A stretch of 64,000 nt of DNA from Orbilia blumenaviensis (Eukaryota; Ascomycota; Orbiliomycetes; Orbiliales; Orbiliaceae). Under the pieces are notes generated by a model, which ran no database searches, had not been told where the DNA came from, and was given only the letters and a program-made list of their open reading frames with translations. A program made the translations under genes and the position numbers. Shown here piece after piece: positions 11,068-23,745 of this stretch. Each line of letters opens with the position of its first letter. The first letter of the stretch is position 1. The stretch spans positions 806,001 to 870,000 of the forward strand of contig JAVHNS010000001.1 in the NCBI GenBank assembly GCA_036872755.1. The letters run 5' to 3'.

Positions 11068-12815
11068 ATGCCCAGCCCGCGTTTAATCCTTGCTGCTGGG
11101 TTTGCGCTGGTCGCTATCACAACCCTCTGGTTCGGCTTCTCAGCTACAAGGCTGTCGCAGACTGGGATAGTACCTTCGACCCAAAAGGACTGCCCTCCGG
11201 CAATACAAGTTGCAGAATCGACATGTCGCGTCACATATACCGCTACTCTTTTCCATACATCCACAATTTTGGCTACAGCACAAGCGCAGGCCATTCCATC
11301 CAACCCACCTACGAAGGCATCTAAACAGGAGGGTGAGGATGAGGGATTTCCAGCGGATAGGGAGAAGGACACAGACCCTAAATCACCATCAAAGTCGTTG
11401 AAGGACCCAGGATCAGCCACGACTCCAGCACCAAAACCACATTTAACGCCATCTGATGACGAGAACTTTGAACTTAACGAAGTCCTTACGAAATACAACT
11501 GCTACCCCGCAGCTGCCGACGAAGCTCGTAAGATCGCCCTCGATAGCGTCCCATCCGTAAAATTCAATGTAGTCAGAGGCGACAACGTCGTTCTGGGTCG
11601 TAAATCGAAATCGCCGGGCCAATCGTTCAAAACCTGGTTCTCCATCGGCCGAAAACCGTCTGCTGGATGCTGGTCCTATAGGGATAGATTTGGAAAATAC
11701 CTGGACCCCGTTCCGCGTTTCCTGCGAACTTTGGGGGTTGTGAATGATTGCAACAAGGATTGGAAACGTGCGTTGGTGGTGCACATGGCGAAAGGTCAGA
11801 GTTGGAACCAACATTTTATGCATCACCTCAGCGCATTGATCGCTGAAGCGGGATGGGTGGCAGAATTCCACGTTTATCTCCTCGTTTACGTTGATGGTGA
11901 TAAAGCAGCGCAGAAGGACTACGTGAACCATGTTATTCCCGAGGGGCTCCGACCGCTGGCGATAACCTTCAATAGCGACGACCTAAAGACATATCTTGGA
12001 AAAAATGTAGCCTTTGACAAGTATGAGAACAATATGCACGTCGCAGTTCAGATGTTCATGCGCGATTATTCGATGTACGAATTTGTTTATTTCGTCAATG
12101 CACACACGAGGTTGATGGGACGGTGGGATACTTTATTGAAGAGCGTGGATGAGGAGTATGCCTTCCATAGAGAGCTCAAGGATGATGGAAAAGAACTGCC
12201 AGAGCGCCCTGATCTCGTAACTTTCGATGTTACAAGAGAGCCCGAAGGTGATTGGGATGCATTGGAACCGGCGTGCGTCAATTATTTCAAAAGTGGTGAC
12301 AGCAATAGAAAAGTTGTGATGAGGAGAAGTTTGAGCGCAGTAGGGTACGCAAAATTCTCCCACCAAATCTAACAAGGCATTCAGCTAACATAAATACAGC
12401 GGCTACTCGAGACGCATGGTAGAAGCCCTAGCTGCAGTGAATATGCAGAATATCAACTGTCATTCCGAATACTTTGCTCCAACGGTGGCGGCACACAAGA
12501 ACCTCACCACTTTTTTCTATCAGCATCCTCTCTACACAGCTGAAGAGGCCGCTGCTTCCAATGCCACCACCGCAAAAATAGCCGCGAACGATGCCATCAC
12601 CGTACAACAAGAAAAAGTTGCATTTGATCTTAGCGTAAGCAGCCCCCCGCCTTCCCAATACCCACAATCCTACGCCAGCTACTAACACCCTGGAATGAAA
12701 TGTACAGTACTCAGGAAATGCAGAAGACGCCCAGTCCTTCTGGGCAGAGTGGGCGGACAACAAAGACATTTGTAGGCCAGAGGCACTACTCCACCCCGTG
12801 TCAGGCCAGTATTAG
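11068..12815 (+). CDS. DUF3405 family type II membrane protein
   Basis: Three exons, 11068-12344, 12400-12634 and 12708-12815, encode 539 residues. Introns: 12345-12399 (donor GTACGC, acceptor ACAG, phase 2) and 12635-12707 (GTAAGC, branch ACTAAC, acceptor ACAG, phase 0). The N-terminal 27 residues contain one hydrophobic segment (LILAAGFALVAITTLWFGF), a signal anchor, followed by a Ser/Pro/Lys-rich stem to about residue 130. The globular part has the DUF3405 hallmarks ALVVHMAKGQSW, FVYFVNAHTRLMG (like the acidic metal-site loop of GT-A-fold transferases) and the C-terminal CRPEALLHPV. That last motif appears only when the second intron is removed, which supports the model. The family is fungal, probably Golgi-located and glycosyltransferase-like, but its reaction is unknown to me. 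Confidence 0.88.
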
Positions 12816-15083
12816 TCTGTATATATCTTTCGAATCGTTTTGTTGCATCGAGTCACTCGCTTAGCATTTGAGTCCATCGAGACTTTGGCGTTCTGGAAGC
12901 ACTGCATTGGAATCCTTGGGACCGTGATACCATCGTGGACATTCGTTACGCGTATATGAGTATTTGAATTCGATGCTTGTATTTTTAGATACGATATTTG
13001 GTTGTTCTATTTTATTAATACAGTTGAAATGTCAAAATCTTTTTTTCCTCTTTTTCTCTCAAACCTGTTTGTTTCAATGTCTTTTTAGTATGTATCTACA
13101 GTGCCAGCCAATACCTCGATAGGTAGGTATCTATCAAGCCTCGTCATGACGAAATTCGAACCTCATTCTTCCTTTAATTTACTTCACGAAGATTTTTTTT
13201 GAGCAACGAAAAGCCTCCCTCTTTCAAAGCTCTTAGGGACACTTACCTTTAAGTTCCATGAGCAGATATCGATTCCTTCAGACGTGGAGCCAGGTCACGA
13301 ATTTCGTATCCCAAAATACTTGCGCCGAATATCTCGAAAACAATAACCATCTTGATATATTTAAAGCATCATGAACGCCTCCTCAACAAGCGTCTACCTT
13401 TCTATTCACCATCCCCCACTCCATCAAAAAGAGATAACCCCTCTGGCAAGTCGGTTCCGAAATCTCCAGCAGCTATGTGACTATTTTCAAGAATGTCAAG
13501 TTCATTCTATAGAAGCCTCAGTTCAAACGTGAGCTTGGAGAGAACTACCTCCTCGTCCGCCTCTTCACCCCTGCTCAAACTTTATCATGATATCACGTCT
13601 CTTGGAATTCCTTCTCGATGAGTCCGCACGACTACTCGAGGGCTTCTACCATACCTCTATCTCGATCCTCCCAATTCCCTTCGAACGTTTCTTTCCCTTT
13701 CGTCAATCGCTCGGAGGCCAAAAGTGTATTCTGAGGAATATCTAGATGACGAAGCTCATCCTCCCCAAGCCCTCCTCGCGACCAACCAGCTAATGTTTCA
13801 GACGCGACCAAATATTTGTCACGATGGTTCTTACAACCACTCATCCTTTTTACGGACACTTGGGCTCTCACATAGAAGGTATATATTCCCTCCTCATACA
13901 CATCTTATTTACAATCTACAAACACAACAACCCGCAGGTATCAACCTAACCAACCGCTCCATCGAGCATATATTACGCCTCCCAGACCCTCTATCGGCAT
14001 TAATGCATCTGTCATACATTAGCAGACAAAGGAACAAGACATAAAAGAAGAATAGAAAAGAAAAGAAAAAAAAGCGGAAAGGCATCCTTATATTCATCGA
14101 CCATGACATGCATAAATGCATCGAGAACCAGGGAGCCCGCGAAAGTAACTAAAACCTCAAGAAGAAAGGAAGAAAACCCCATTCATCCGAAATGCATTGA
14201 TTATCATCCACCTCTTGGGGTTTTGTCCGTATACCACCGCAAGAGGGGGAAATCTAGAAAGGAGAGAAAGTAAAAAAGATACATTAATTTTGTTGTCCCA
14301 TCATCCACCACCCGGGAAAGCATTGGTCTAAAAAAGGAGGGAAAGAAAAAAAAAAAGTTATTTGAACATGAGAGGGGCCCAAAGGCAACCAACCCGGAAA
14401 GGGACTAAGAAGTCAACCTGGCCCCTTGGGTGGATAAGGCTGAGCCAGTGTATAGTATATCACAGGAAGAAGAAAATTAAGAGGAAGAAGAGACAAAGGG
14501 CATATGGCGTACAGTACACCCCTCAAAAGAAAAGAAAGGAAACATTAGAAAAGCCCGCTAACAGCAAGAGATAACAGAGAGGAAGATATCAATGAAAACG
14601 GAAGCTGACTATCAGTGATAGATACGACAAGCAAACGGTCGAGAACAGCCAACCGAGGCAATGACTCGGGAATACAGGTGATCAGGACATGAAAAGCGAG
14701 GTAAAGTTTATCCCCTGATAAAGAACACTGTCGGTGGGAAAAGAATCATGATGGAAAAAGTAGGGGAAAAGACAAAACGCCCATAAACTCCTAGTGTATC
14801 GTGCTTTGGTGGGTATCCCATCATTAAAACTTTTTTCTCATCCCTTGGAGAAAAAAATATATTGGCTGACTTTTTGTTGAAAGGATTGAGTTAGGAAAGC
14901 AAAATTATCTTTCCTAGAAAAGTTATCATGTTGAAACAAGGGTAGTAAGTGTTGAAACGCGTAAGGGAAGTTCGACCAGTTTCCAGGCACCAGCTATGTC
15001 CTGCCGATGCCTTTATTGTCGATATCGAAAGCCATGGGCAGAATTAAAATCCAAAATCGACAGAAGGTAACGCTCCAAGGTTC
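12816..15083. other. Long convergent intergenic region, purine/pyrimidine biased
   Basis: Between the 3' ends of the DUF3405 gene and SET1. Mostly pyrimidine-rich up to about 13900 and purine-rich from about 14000 to 14800 on the plus strand. A 53-codon ATG-initiated frame at 13371-13532 ends just at a GTGAGC donor-like site but has no recognisable domain. Probably long 3' UTRs or antisense RNA; no coding gene can be supported. Confidence 0.5.
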
Positions 15084-18000
15084 TTAGTTGAGGAATCCTT
15101 TACAGCCGCTAGATCCGCAAAGACAAGGTATCCGCTCTTCACTATCGATTTCTCTTTCGAACTTGTAATCGTAGGTGAGTTCCTCATCTATCAGATATTC
15201 ACGTTAGCATCAACTCCCATTGACTTCAGAGGGGACAACGCTTACCTTTATGAATATCTCGCAGCGCATATATAACAATTCTCTTCGTTCCCTCGACTTT
15301 GATAATCTTGGCTGTACAGTTGGGAGTACAGCTATGATTAATGAACCTCGCAATGCCACCTTTCTTCGTCGCGTCAATAACGGTGGTCTCGTCGATTCTG
15401 AAAAGGTAACTACTACCAATCCCGCTTCTGAGATAGTTCTTCTCTCTCAGATCCGCAACCTGCTGTCTCACAATCTCACCAACATACTCGATGATCATCT
15501 CATTGTTCGAGATGTTCTCCATAGCATACAAGCCCCAATTGTGGATCGCAGATCGGGCAAACCGGACCGGCTTCTTCCTCTTCTTGAGCTGATTGAAGTT
15601 GATGACATCGTGAACGTCAACAGCTGCCAATGTCTGTTTCTGAAGATTAACTTCAGCTGCAAGGCGCCGATTGTTGGCACGATTAGAACGTGAGGTATCC
15701 TTGACCACATTATTAACAATCGGCTGGCTCTCCTTGTTAGCCAAAGACATATCCTTCGCCTTCGTGGCGGCCTCGCGGTCCGCCTTCTGCTTAGCTAGTC
15801 GAAGTCGATGAGGTAGGTACTGTGCCTTCTCCGCATCCGGGATCCTACCAGAACCTTGTGTTCGAGCTGACCCGGTCACGTTCTGTTTGTAGTAGCCTTC
15901 GTACGCGAAGCGTTTGTCCGTTGGCCCACGAACCTCGAGATTCACGAACTTCATCTCTTTCTGGCGGTAGGCCCACAATTCTACGCTTCCAAGGTCAGCA
16001 GGCTCAACGTTACTGAGTGCCTCCTGAAGGAACCGCAGGTCTTCATCGTCTTTAACAAGCCCCTGCAGACCGTCCAGATCCAGTATATAGGGCTCATCAT
16101 CCACGAAAGTCCGCATGGGCTTTTCGCTTTGTGTCGGCCGAGCCCACTCAGGCCAGCTATCACTAGGCCGAGCAATGGGCGCAACAGCAGGCACAGCCTC
16201 ATCCTCCTTCACATCTTCTACAGGCTCATCTTCAGACTCCACCACCTCTGCGACCTCCTTCTTGCTCTTCTTGGCAGTTGACTTCTTCTTGCCAAGAGTG
16301 AGCTTCTTGGTCGGTCGCTTCTTCTTCTTCACCTTCGTCTTCTCATCAGCCGTCTCCGTCAAAGGTTCGTCGTCGAGTACCACAGGTTTGACCTCCTCAA
16401 GCTGGAGATCATCGGCCTGTATATCCTTCAACGTAAGATCCTCACGGACCTGAGAGATGTCCGGTACAGGAACCAAATCGACCTCATCTAAGTCGTCATC
16501 TTCCTCCTCCTCGCTCGAAGATATAACCAACCGATGCTTGCCCTTCGGCTGTACCTCCACAATCCCAGACATCGCGTCGTCCACATCCATTTCATCTGGC
16601 ACTGCGTGAGTATCAAGTTCTTCCTCTTCCTCTTCACCCTCTTCCTGCTCTTTCCTCTCCCTCTCCTCCTTCTTCTTCCGAGATGTCTTTCTCAGCAAGT
16701 CATCCTCCTCTTCATCCGACGAAGTTGACAGATCCACCATCCGAGATGACACGCTTCTAGCCCCCCTCTTCTGCTTCTTCGGCGTACCAGTATGGTGTGT
16801 CGAAGTGTCATCCTCATCCGAAGACAGATACGCAGCACGACTAGCAGACCTGGTCGGAGCATTCGAATCATCCTCATCCGAGTCGTCCGAATCGTACCGT
16901 CCAAGCCTATGGTGCAGCGGCCTGACATCCGCAACATTGGTAACCCGCCGTTTGATCGGGCTACCCTTGTTAGCTGCGGACCTGGCCGCAACAGACCTCT
17001 CCTTCTTCTTAAACCGCGGTAATGCCGCCAACCGGCTCGCCAGTGTCGGTGCCGGCTGGTCATCCTTAAGGGACGGGCTTTGCACCGCGATATGGTGCAT
17101 CGGGGAGTAAGGAAGCGGTGCCTTGAAGGCTGGGGCAGTATCGCTCGGTTTCTGGCGTTTCGACCTGTGCGCATCAGCTCCATCATATATCGTCGGTGCC
17201 GACACCCGTTTCTTCAAATCCTGGATCATCATCGTTCTGAGATCCACACCCAAAAGATTCATCGAGCTGGTACCAGCATGATACACTACTTTTTTACGCG
17301 CCTCCTTTTCCTTCTCCTTCGGCTTGTCATCTCTCCCCGGGCGATAGCTATCCCCATCGAATGGCCTCTGCCGTGGTCGAGATGTAGACCGGGAGTCGCC
17401 ACGGCCATTTTGACCCTTATGGATCTCCATTTCCATAACATAAGAAAAGAGCGGCATACCGTCGCACATGTCGAAACATCGCTCAGTTTCCGAAAATCTA
17501 GCGAACCGAATAAAGAAGCCAGAGTCATCAACTACTATTCTATCCCACTCGTACCTCCTCAGTCGGCCACGCAGATGCACTACAAATTTCTCGTCCGCCG
17601 GTATCGACTTCGCCGAGATGAATATATACGGGTTGTCGCCAATCTGTTCACGAGTCTTAGGGTGAATCCGTCGTTCGACTACCTCCGCAGGTTTGGACCT
17701 ATCCGCCGACCGACCCTGCCTAGAGGTCGACCGGCTCCGGCTATCGGTTTGTTTCGCATCCCGTACCGGCGTCCGACTCCTCGAAGCACTCCGATCTCGC
17801 CTGGACGATTTTTCTCGCGGTTGCTGAGGTTGTTGTTGTTGCTGTTGCTGTTGAGGTGGTGGCGGCGGCAGCGGAGGAGGACTAGTAGCCTTCGCAGCAG
17901 CAAGCATACTCGATGGCGCTTTTGGCGCCAAATTTCGAATCTTCACTTCCCTAGCAGCATCATCCGCATCCTTCTTCTTCTTCGCCAAATACTTCTCCAT

Positions 18001-19464
18001 CAATCTCCTACTCCGATCACCGTCTCTATCGAACTCCACCGTCACAATGGACATACCGATTTTCGATCCATTTCCGCTCGCAACTGCCCGTTTCGCACTT
18101 TCATGCGCAGAAGCCTTACGACCGTTGACTTCACGATATCTTACCATTGCCACACCCATTGACGCCCCTGTTGTCGGATCCAACTTGATTTCGAGCTCGG
18201 CTATCTCGCCATACATCCTAAAATGCATATGCACGTCCTGCTGTGTATGCAATGGAGTTAGTCCCGAGATAACAATTTGGGTGGGCGGACCGGGGCCGAT
18301 TGTATTCTCGTCGGTAGGCCAATGAAGCTCGTATGGTGATCTGCGAAGCCGTCGTTTGCCCTTAGTAGCGCCGAGGTGGTAGTTCGAGATTTTCAGACGA
18401 GGGTCGGAGGCAGGACCCGGCAGCTATATAGATGGAGCCAAATTAGCATCAACGATCCTTCTCCACCAATTGCAGCTCTCCCTACGAGTTCTCTCGGGTG
18501 GCAATTGAAGAGTATGAGTGGAGAGGGTGGATATATATATATATATATAACTTACACCACTGCCATCAAAGCGATATTGAGGTTTCGCCTTTTCTGACTT
18601 TTTGGTGGAACCGCGACTCTCGAGCTCAGGATCGAAAATAATGTGGTAGTTCCGTTTCGGGAGTACCGGTTTCTCATATTTTTTCGGTCCAGAAGATGAC
18701 CCGGGCCTCCGAGAAGAAGAAGAAGAGTGGTTAGGAGTAGAGCCGTCCATGGTAGCTACAGCAGAAGCCGGGGATTTCGCCGGCAGATTAGTTCGAGACC
18801 CGACAGAAGTGGTAGTAGCAGCAGCGGGCAGCGAGGTTCGCGTGACCTCATTTTTGATAGAATTGGCCGGACTTGAGGGTCTCGGGGGCGGAGAAGAGGT
18901 GGTGGTCACGGGAGTGAGGGTGTGAGTGTTGTGGAAGGGAGGACCAGACGACGACCCGTTACTAGCGAGCGAAGAGGTCTCCCCACTAGAGGCAGGGGCA
19001 GACGAGGACGAGAGTTCGCCTGCGTCGTAGTCATCAGTAGGGGTGGGGATGGCGATAGCCTGTATCACCGCCGTAGCGGTGGACGACGCAGAGGAACAGT
19101 GCACATGGTTAGTTGTAGAGACAACAGAGCCACCACCACCACCACCACCACCACCGCCACCAGCCGTGCAAACAGTAGTAGTAGTAGTAGTAGCAGTAGC
19201 AGCAGTTGTAGATGATGATAGTGATGTAGCAGATGATGTAAGGGAGTCCCTGACGTGATTGATCGATGACAGGCTGTTATTCCGAGACTTGTGAGCCGAC
19301 TGAAAAGAAGAAGAAGGAGGAGGAGGGGAGGAAGCCGATTGGGTGGTCGCTGCTGTCGTCGTCGTGTGAGCTGTATGAGCGGCAGCGGCAGCCTTATCCT
19401 TCTCCTTCAACGCCGACGGTCTGTCGGGGAAGAAGTCCGCGAAGCCCGCCGTGCGCGACGACAT
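15084..19464 (-). CDS. set1: Histone H3 lysine-4 methyltransferase, COMPASS catalytic subunit
   Basis: Three exons, 19464-18556, 18423-15246 and 15187-15084, encode 1396 residues. Introns: 18424-18555 (GTAAGT...ATATAG, phase 0, holding an AT dinucleotide run) and 15188-15245 (GTAAGC, branch GCTAAC, GATAG, phase 1). Domains: residues 1-300 low complexity (Ser/Thr/Ala, poly-Gly); RRM about 350-435 ([19 protein letters not shown]); poly-Pro/Gln and RS region; a SET-associated RRM-like domain ([20 protein letters not shown]); acidic/basic linkers; N-SET (WPEWARPT to [10 protein letters not shown]); SET about 1258-1375 with NHSCTPNC and YVGEI; and post-[16 protein letters not shown] at the end. 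The first Asp of [10 protein letters not shown] spans the last intron. Role: mono-, di- and trimethylation of H3K4 in the nucleus using S-adenosylmethionine. The ATG at 19464 is preceded by a long homopolymer-rich leader. Length is within the fungal Set1 range. Confidence 0.95.
18531..18549. repeat. AT dinucleotide microsatellite in SET1 intron 1
   Basis: About nine AT units directly next to the GTAAGT donor of the first SET1 intron. It lengthens an intron that otherwise would be near the usual size for this genome. Confidence 0.85.
19125..19165. repeat. ACC triplet repeat encoding a poly-Gly run in Set1
   Basis: Nine or more CCA/ACC units; read on the minus strand they encode about eleven Gly residues in the disordered N-terminus of Set1. 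It is followed by GTA/GCA triplets coding for Thr/Ala runs. Confidence 0.85.
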
Positions 19465-22400
19465 GGTCCGCCAAACCCTTCTTACCTAGACTGAAACCGT
19501 CGGGAACATGAAAAAGAAGAAGTCCGGGGGATTCGGAAGCTGGGCGAGGTTAGAAACGTCCACAATGCAAAATTTCGAGGAAAAGTAGGCGGGTGAGGGA
19601 GGTTTAGGTTCAGTTTGGGATTGAGACGGGGTAGAGTCGGAGATAGGGATTTTGAGTTGAAGTTTTTTTTTTTTTTTTTTTTTTTTCTCGGTGTAGTTAC
19701 GGATTGTCGTCGACGGAATTGACGGTGGATGTATGTGTAAGTACGAAGCAAGTATGGAGTAGCGGTTGGTGTTCAGTTGGAGGCCTTCTTTCTCTTCTTC
19801 TTTTTTTATTTTTATTTTTATTTTTTCTTCTTCTTCTTCCCTGGTTGTCCCTTTGCTGGTTCTGCTCCGGCGAATTGGAGGAGAAAGAAAAGGTAAAAAT
19901 TAAAAAATTTAAAAAAAAAAAAAAAAAAGGAAAAGATGAGATGGGGAGAAGGTCGGGTTTGCGTTTGGCAACTTTTCCAGGGGTCCCGAATTTCTCTTCT
20001 GCTTGCCCAGTGCACTGTCCAGGCTAGTTCTCCAGATTTCTTGAAACAACAACAACCAACCAACGAACGACCGAAGTACGGGCAAACGGACAACCGGCCT
20101 TTTTTTTCTTCGTCTTGATCACGTTTCGGGGGTTTCTAGATCCGGTCGAGGGTAAGAAAAACCAGCCAAGTATAACAACCTAAAGAAAAGGGAATGAGGA
20201 AGAGAAGAGAAGAGAAGAGAAGAAAGAAAGGAATCCGCGATAATGCTAGTTGCTGTGAGGGATACTTAGTGCCTCTTAGTAAGTAGCAGCAGTAAGGCAA
20301 GTTAAGGTAGGGTATTGGTTTCAATTCGAACCTGGCTTCTTCCTGCACGTTGGCCGGTTGGAGGCGGTGGGTCCGGTTCTTGTTCCTCCTCCCTTCCTCT
20401 TCTTCCTCTTCTAAATTCTTATTTCCTGGCCTGAGCGACTTTGCTTTTTGCCGAAATCTAGCTTGAAAATTTCCGGACGAAACGAAGGAAGGAGGGGGGA
20501 ACAACCAGTTTAATAATAACCACTGGTTTCAATTCCTGCAAAACTTGCTTTGCCAATCAGCTTTCTTCGTGTGAAGTAGGGACGACGACGACGACGACGA
20601 CGGCAGTGATCCCCGACGAATAGTAGCAGCAGAGGAAGAAGAAGAATTAGTAGAGGTAGCGACAGAAACTACGGCGACAGCGGCGACGGAAAAAATGAGG
20701 TCACGAGGGGTCGGTCCTCTGTCGTATGAAGCTCCCCTTCTCTCTCTGCTCCTCAATTGTCCATTCCCAGATAGAAAACTCGGCCGTATTCGCTATATAT
20801 ATAAGTATATAATAAACTTGGAAGGCTTTTGAATGTGAAAGAATATCACAACAAGCCGAGATATATCCAGAAGTATGGTATGAAATGTATGTGGGTCTCG
20901 CGTGGTTTCTCGAATTAGAATATGTATCGCAGTCGTTTATTAGCTTAAGTAAGCTATCAGGTTAAGCTTCTTGCTTCTTATTCTCAAGCTCCTTCTTCTT
21001 CTTCCTTTTTCCCGGTTAAAATTTTTCTCAAGAAAAGCCGTATCGTGGGAAAATGTAGTTCCAATTGCGGAAAGTCGGAAGCTATAAGCCGGTCCTCGCG
21101 AGATGTGCGTCGATGGTAGAAGTTATATATGTATCGTCCGACCGAGTGGAATTCGCTATCTCAGGACTTGACGATTTTGAGGTCCAAGGTAACGATTAGG
21201 ATGCTAAGGTTCTTTCTTTTTTGTCGTTTCGGCGGTCGGGTATTAAGCTTTTCTCAGCGTTTCTAAACCCTGAATGAAGAAAGAAGCAAGATGGGAAGAG
21301 AAGAAATATCAGACGAGGTCAGCTGGTTGCAAATGTTAAACTCTCATGGGGCTCTGTTTGGGCATGACGGCTGGCTGGTTTGGTGTGCGCAAACATCGCG
21401 CAATGAAACGGGTTTCAAGGCGAGGGGTGTGTGGTGCGTGCAAAAAATACCAGATGAAGAAATATATCATACCTCGAGTTATCGCCAACATCCAAGAAAA
21501 ATCACAGACGGTAAGAAGTCTGAATACAGAAAAAGAGGAATAAACAAAGGTAGGTATGAAGAAGAAAAGGAGAGAGATTCTTCGACGTGATCCAGAAAGT
21601 AATATCAAATTATTCTGAATACCCCCCGGTGAAGACTCCTTCTCTTCCTTTCCACCTGTTCACGCGATTTTCCCTTTTGGATCGGAGGGTAAAACATCGA
21701 CAGGTACCGATGCGGTCAGTCACGCTAGCAAACCCTTCCCCAGCGTCATGAGGGCAGGGCGTGTATGCACCTAGCTTCTATTCTTGTGATTTTCCCTTTT
21801 CGTTTCCCTTTTCTTCGGTTTGCTTGAGTTGGGGCGGCGGCGACAACCCCTTCAACTGCGCGACCCATGGCTATAGCCCTGCAGGGGAGGGCGGTGTCTG
21901 ATTAGTGGTTCCCGTACGTTTCAACCTTTCACGCTTCGTTTATTATTAAAACGTCATCTGCAGATGAGGATGTGCTGTAGACAAATGTAGGACAGGTACT
22001 AGTGTACATGTCAATAGTTCAGCGGTTCGGATGTACGCCAGCGCCTCGAGAGAACTCAGCCGTTCAGTGCCATTTCGAAAGCGCCAGCATCTCTATAACG
22101 GGGAATATCAACTTCCAAAAAGCTCTTTTACATGTCAGAGCTACCTGGATAACTTGCCTTGCACAACCTATTCCCAAAAGCCCCCAAGTTAGTATCATGC
22201 ATCATAACCATAACCGTCGTGACACAATACTGCCATATACATCAGTTTTGTACACAATAGAAAATAAATACTATTCTAGGGTGGTCCTAATTTGTGATCT
22301 CATCTTGCATATCTGCTTTGTTACGTACATTAAGTCCAAGGCCAAGAAGAAAATTTTTTAACAGCTGGGCATTGCATATGTGAGAGAGCTGCCAGGCATT

Positions 22401-23745
22401 ACGCCACACTTGTTCGGATGGTCCGGTCCAATTGGAGCTTTGGTGATTGTATGCATCCTTGTGGAAGCTCCAGCCTCATTGTGAGCTTCACAGCCACGTT
22501 ATATTATGTTAGCTATATGCTACTATACTTTGTAATTATTGAACTGAAGGACAAGGCATCCTGTCAGACTGGCCTAGCATTAAGAAAATTTTCTGGCATT
22601 GATGATGCTATACCCACTAGATCGACGGTTTCATGCTTGGTGAAATATTGGGTCTTCAGAAGACGGAGTGAGACGTGGACGGGATTGTAGGTTCATTGGA
22701 GCTGGCTGGTCTCGTTGGTGAGCTGGTCGATATAATATTGGGAACGTCGGCGAGCAACACCAAAAAAATGCAACATCAACGCTGTTTTAACTGAACATTT
22801 TCAATGTTTTGGCGTCTATGAGTGAGACTAATTACATCTTGAGCTAAAATTCGGGGGTCAAAGATCCGAATTTTTCTAAGTCTCTTTTGACCTTCAATAC
22901 TATCATGTGATCTCTCTGCAATAACTGGTACTAATAGTCTGGTTACGGCTAGACTGTGAAGCTCCTACGGAAACCGATGCGAGGGTCAAGCTTTAGTCTC
23001 GAGGTCAATATTGAAGTTGCTGGGTTCAGAGTTCTGACACACTACTATACTCACTTCCAAACCTATTAGTCATGTGATCAGCGGGGCTGATCTAGGGTCC
23101 CAGAATTTCAGAGTATAGGAGGTAGGTACCTAGGTGCGTACCCAGGTAACCAAAACTAAAATAATACCGTCCTTACCAAATATTAGGACCCTAGCACTGA
23201 ATTAGAGCGTATTGATCTGGACCCGAATCCTTAGGGAGTATAAATACCCTGATCCCCCTCCATCAAAGTCCAGAATTCCAAGACCCTTATAACTTCCAAA
23301 GTCGTCACGTGACTTCACTTCCTCCCAGACTGCCCTCAAAGATCGAAATGTGGGGGTCGAAGCTAGGGAGCATATTTCCGATGACCAAAATCACCATGCG
23401 ACTTCATATCCATTGAAGTTAGGTACCTGTATACCTACTAAGAGCCTCTTACAAGTACTCATTATGTACTGAACCCAGTTATTTGATAATATCTCAATCG
23501 TGGCACCAGCCCATACATCACATATCCTAGTAGTGAGTACTCAAAGGAATATACTAAGTTCAGTTCACAGCAGCAAAAACAAGGCATCAATTCATCCTCC
23601 CAGAGCGGCTATACATTAGAATAAACATAAAGTATTTTAGGCCTCGTTATCAATATCTTAAAATCGATACAAAACTATTTTGAAAAACTAAGCTAAGCGA
23701 GCGAGAGAAAAAAACCCTTTTATAGGTTTTCGACATTTAATGTTG
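19465..23745. other. 4.3-kb gene-free region between SET1 and the purine gene
   Basis: SET1 5' flank and 3' flank of the ADE17-type gene. SET1-proximal part is packed with homopolymers and simple repeats (T24 at 19663-19686, A18 at 19911-19928, GAC triplets near 20580-20600, TATATATATA near 20796). The distal part (22.7-23.6 kb) is AT-rich with TAGGTACCT-like motifs near 23123-23150, a TATAAATA at about 23239-23246, and CACGTG/CATGTG E-box-like sites near 22906, 23073 and 23308. Short open frames (e.g. 22002-22361, 22418-22690) show no family features. Confidence 0.55.
19663..19686. repeat. Homopolymer T24 upstream of SET1
   Basis: A run of 24 T residues about 200 bp upstream of the SET1 ATG; such poly(dA:dT) tracts exclude nucleosomes in fungal promoters. 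Run length may also be a sequencing artefact. Confidence 0.85.

Noticed and set aside
13145..13175. GGTTCGAAT on the minus strand, tRNA-like B-box
   Set aside because: No T-stem pairing and no cloverleaf can be drawn.
13371..13532. 53-codon ATG frame ending at a GTGAGC donor-like site
   Set aside because: No convincing second exon with matching phase within a normal intron length.
16692..17186. 164-codon minus-strand frame
   Set aside because: Alternative frame inside SET1 exon 2.
17080..18162. 360-codon plus-strand open frame
   Set aside because: Lies antisense to the SET1 RRM/RS region; composition is Arg-rich mirror of the coding strand and no domain is visible.
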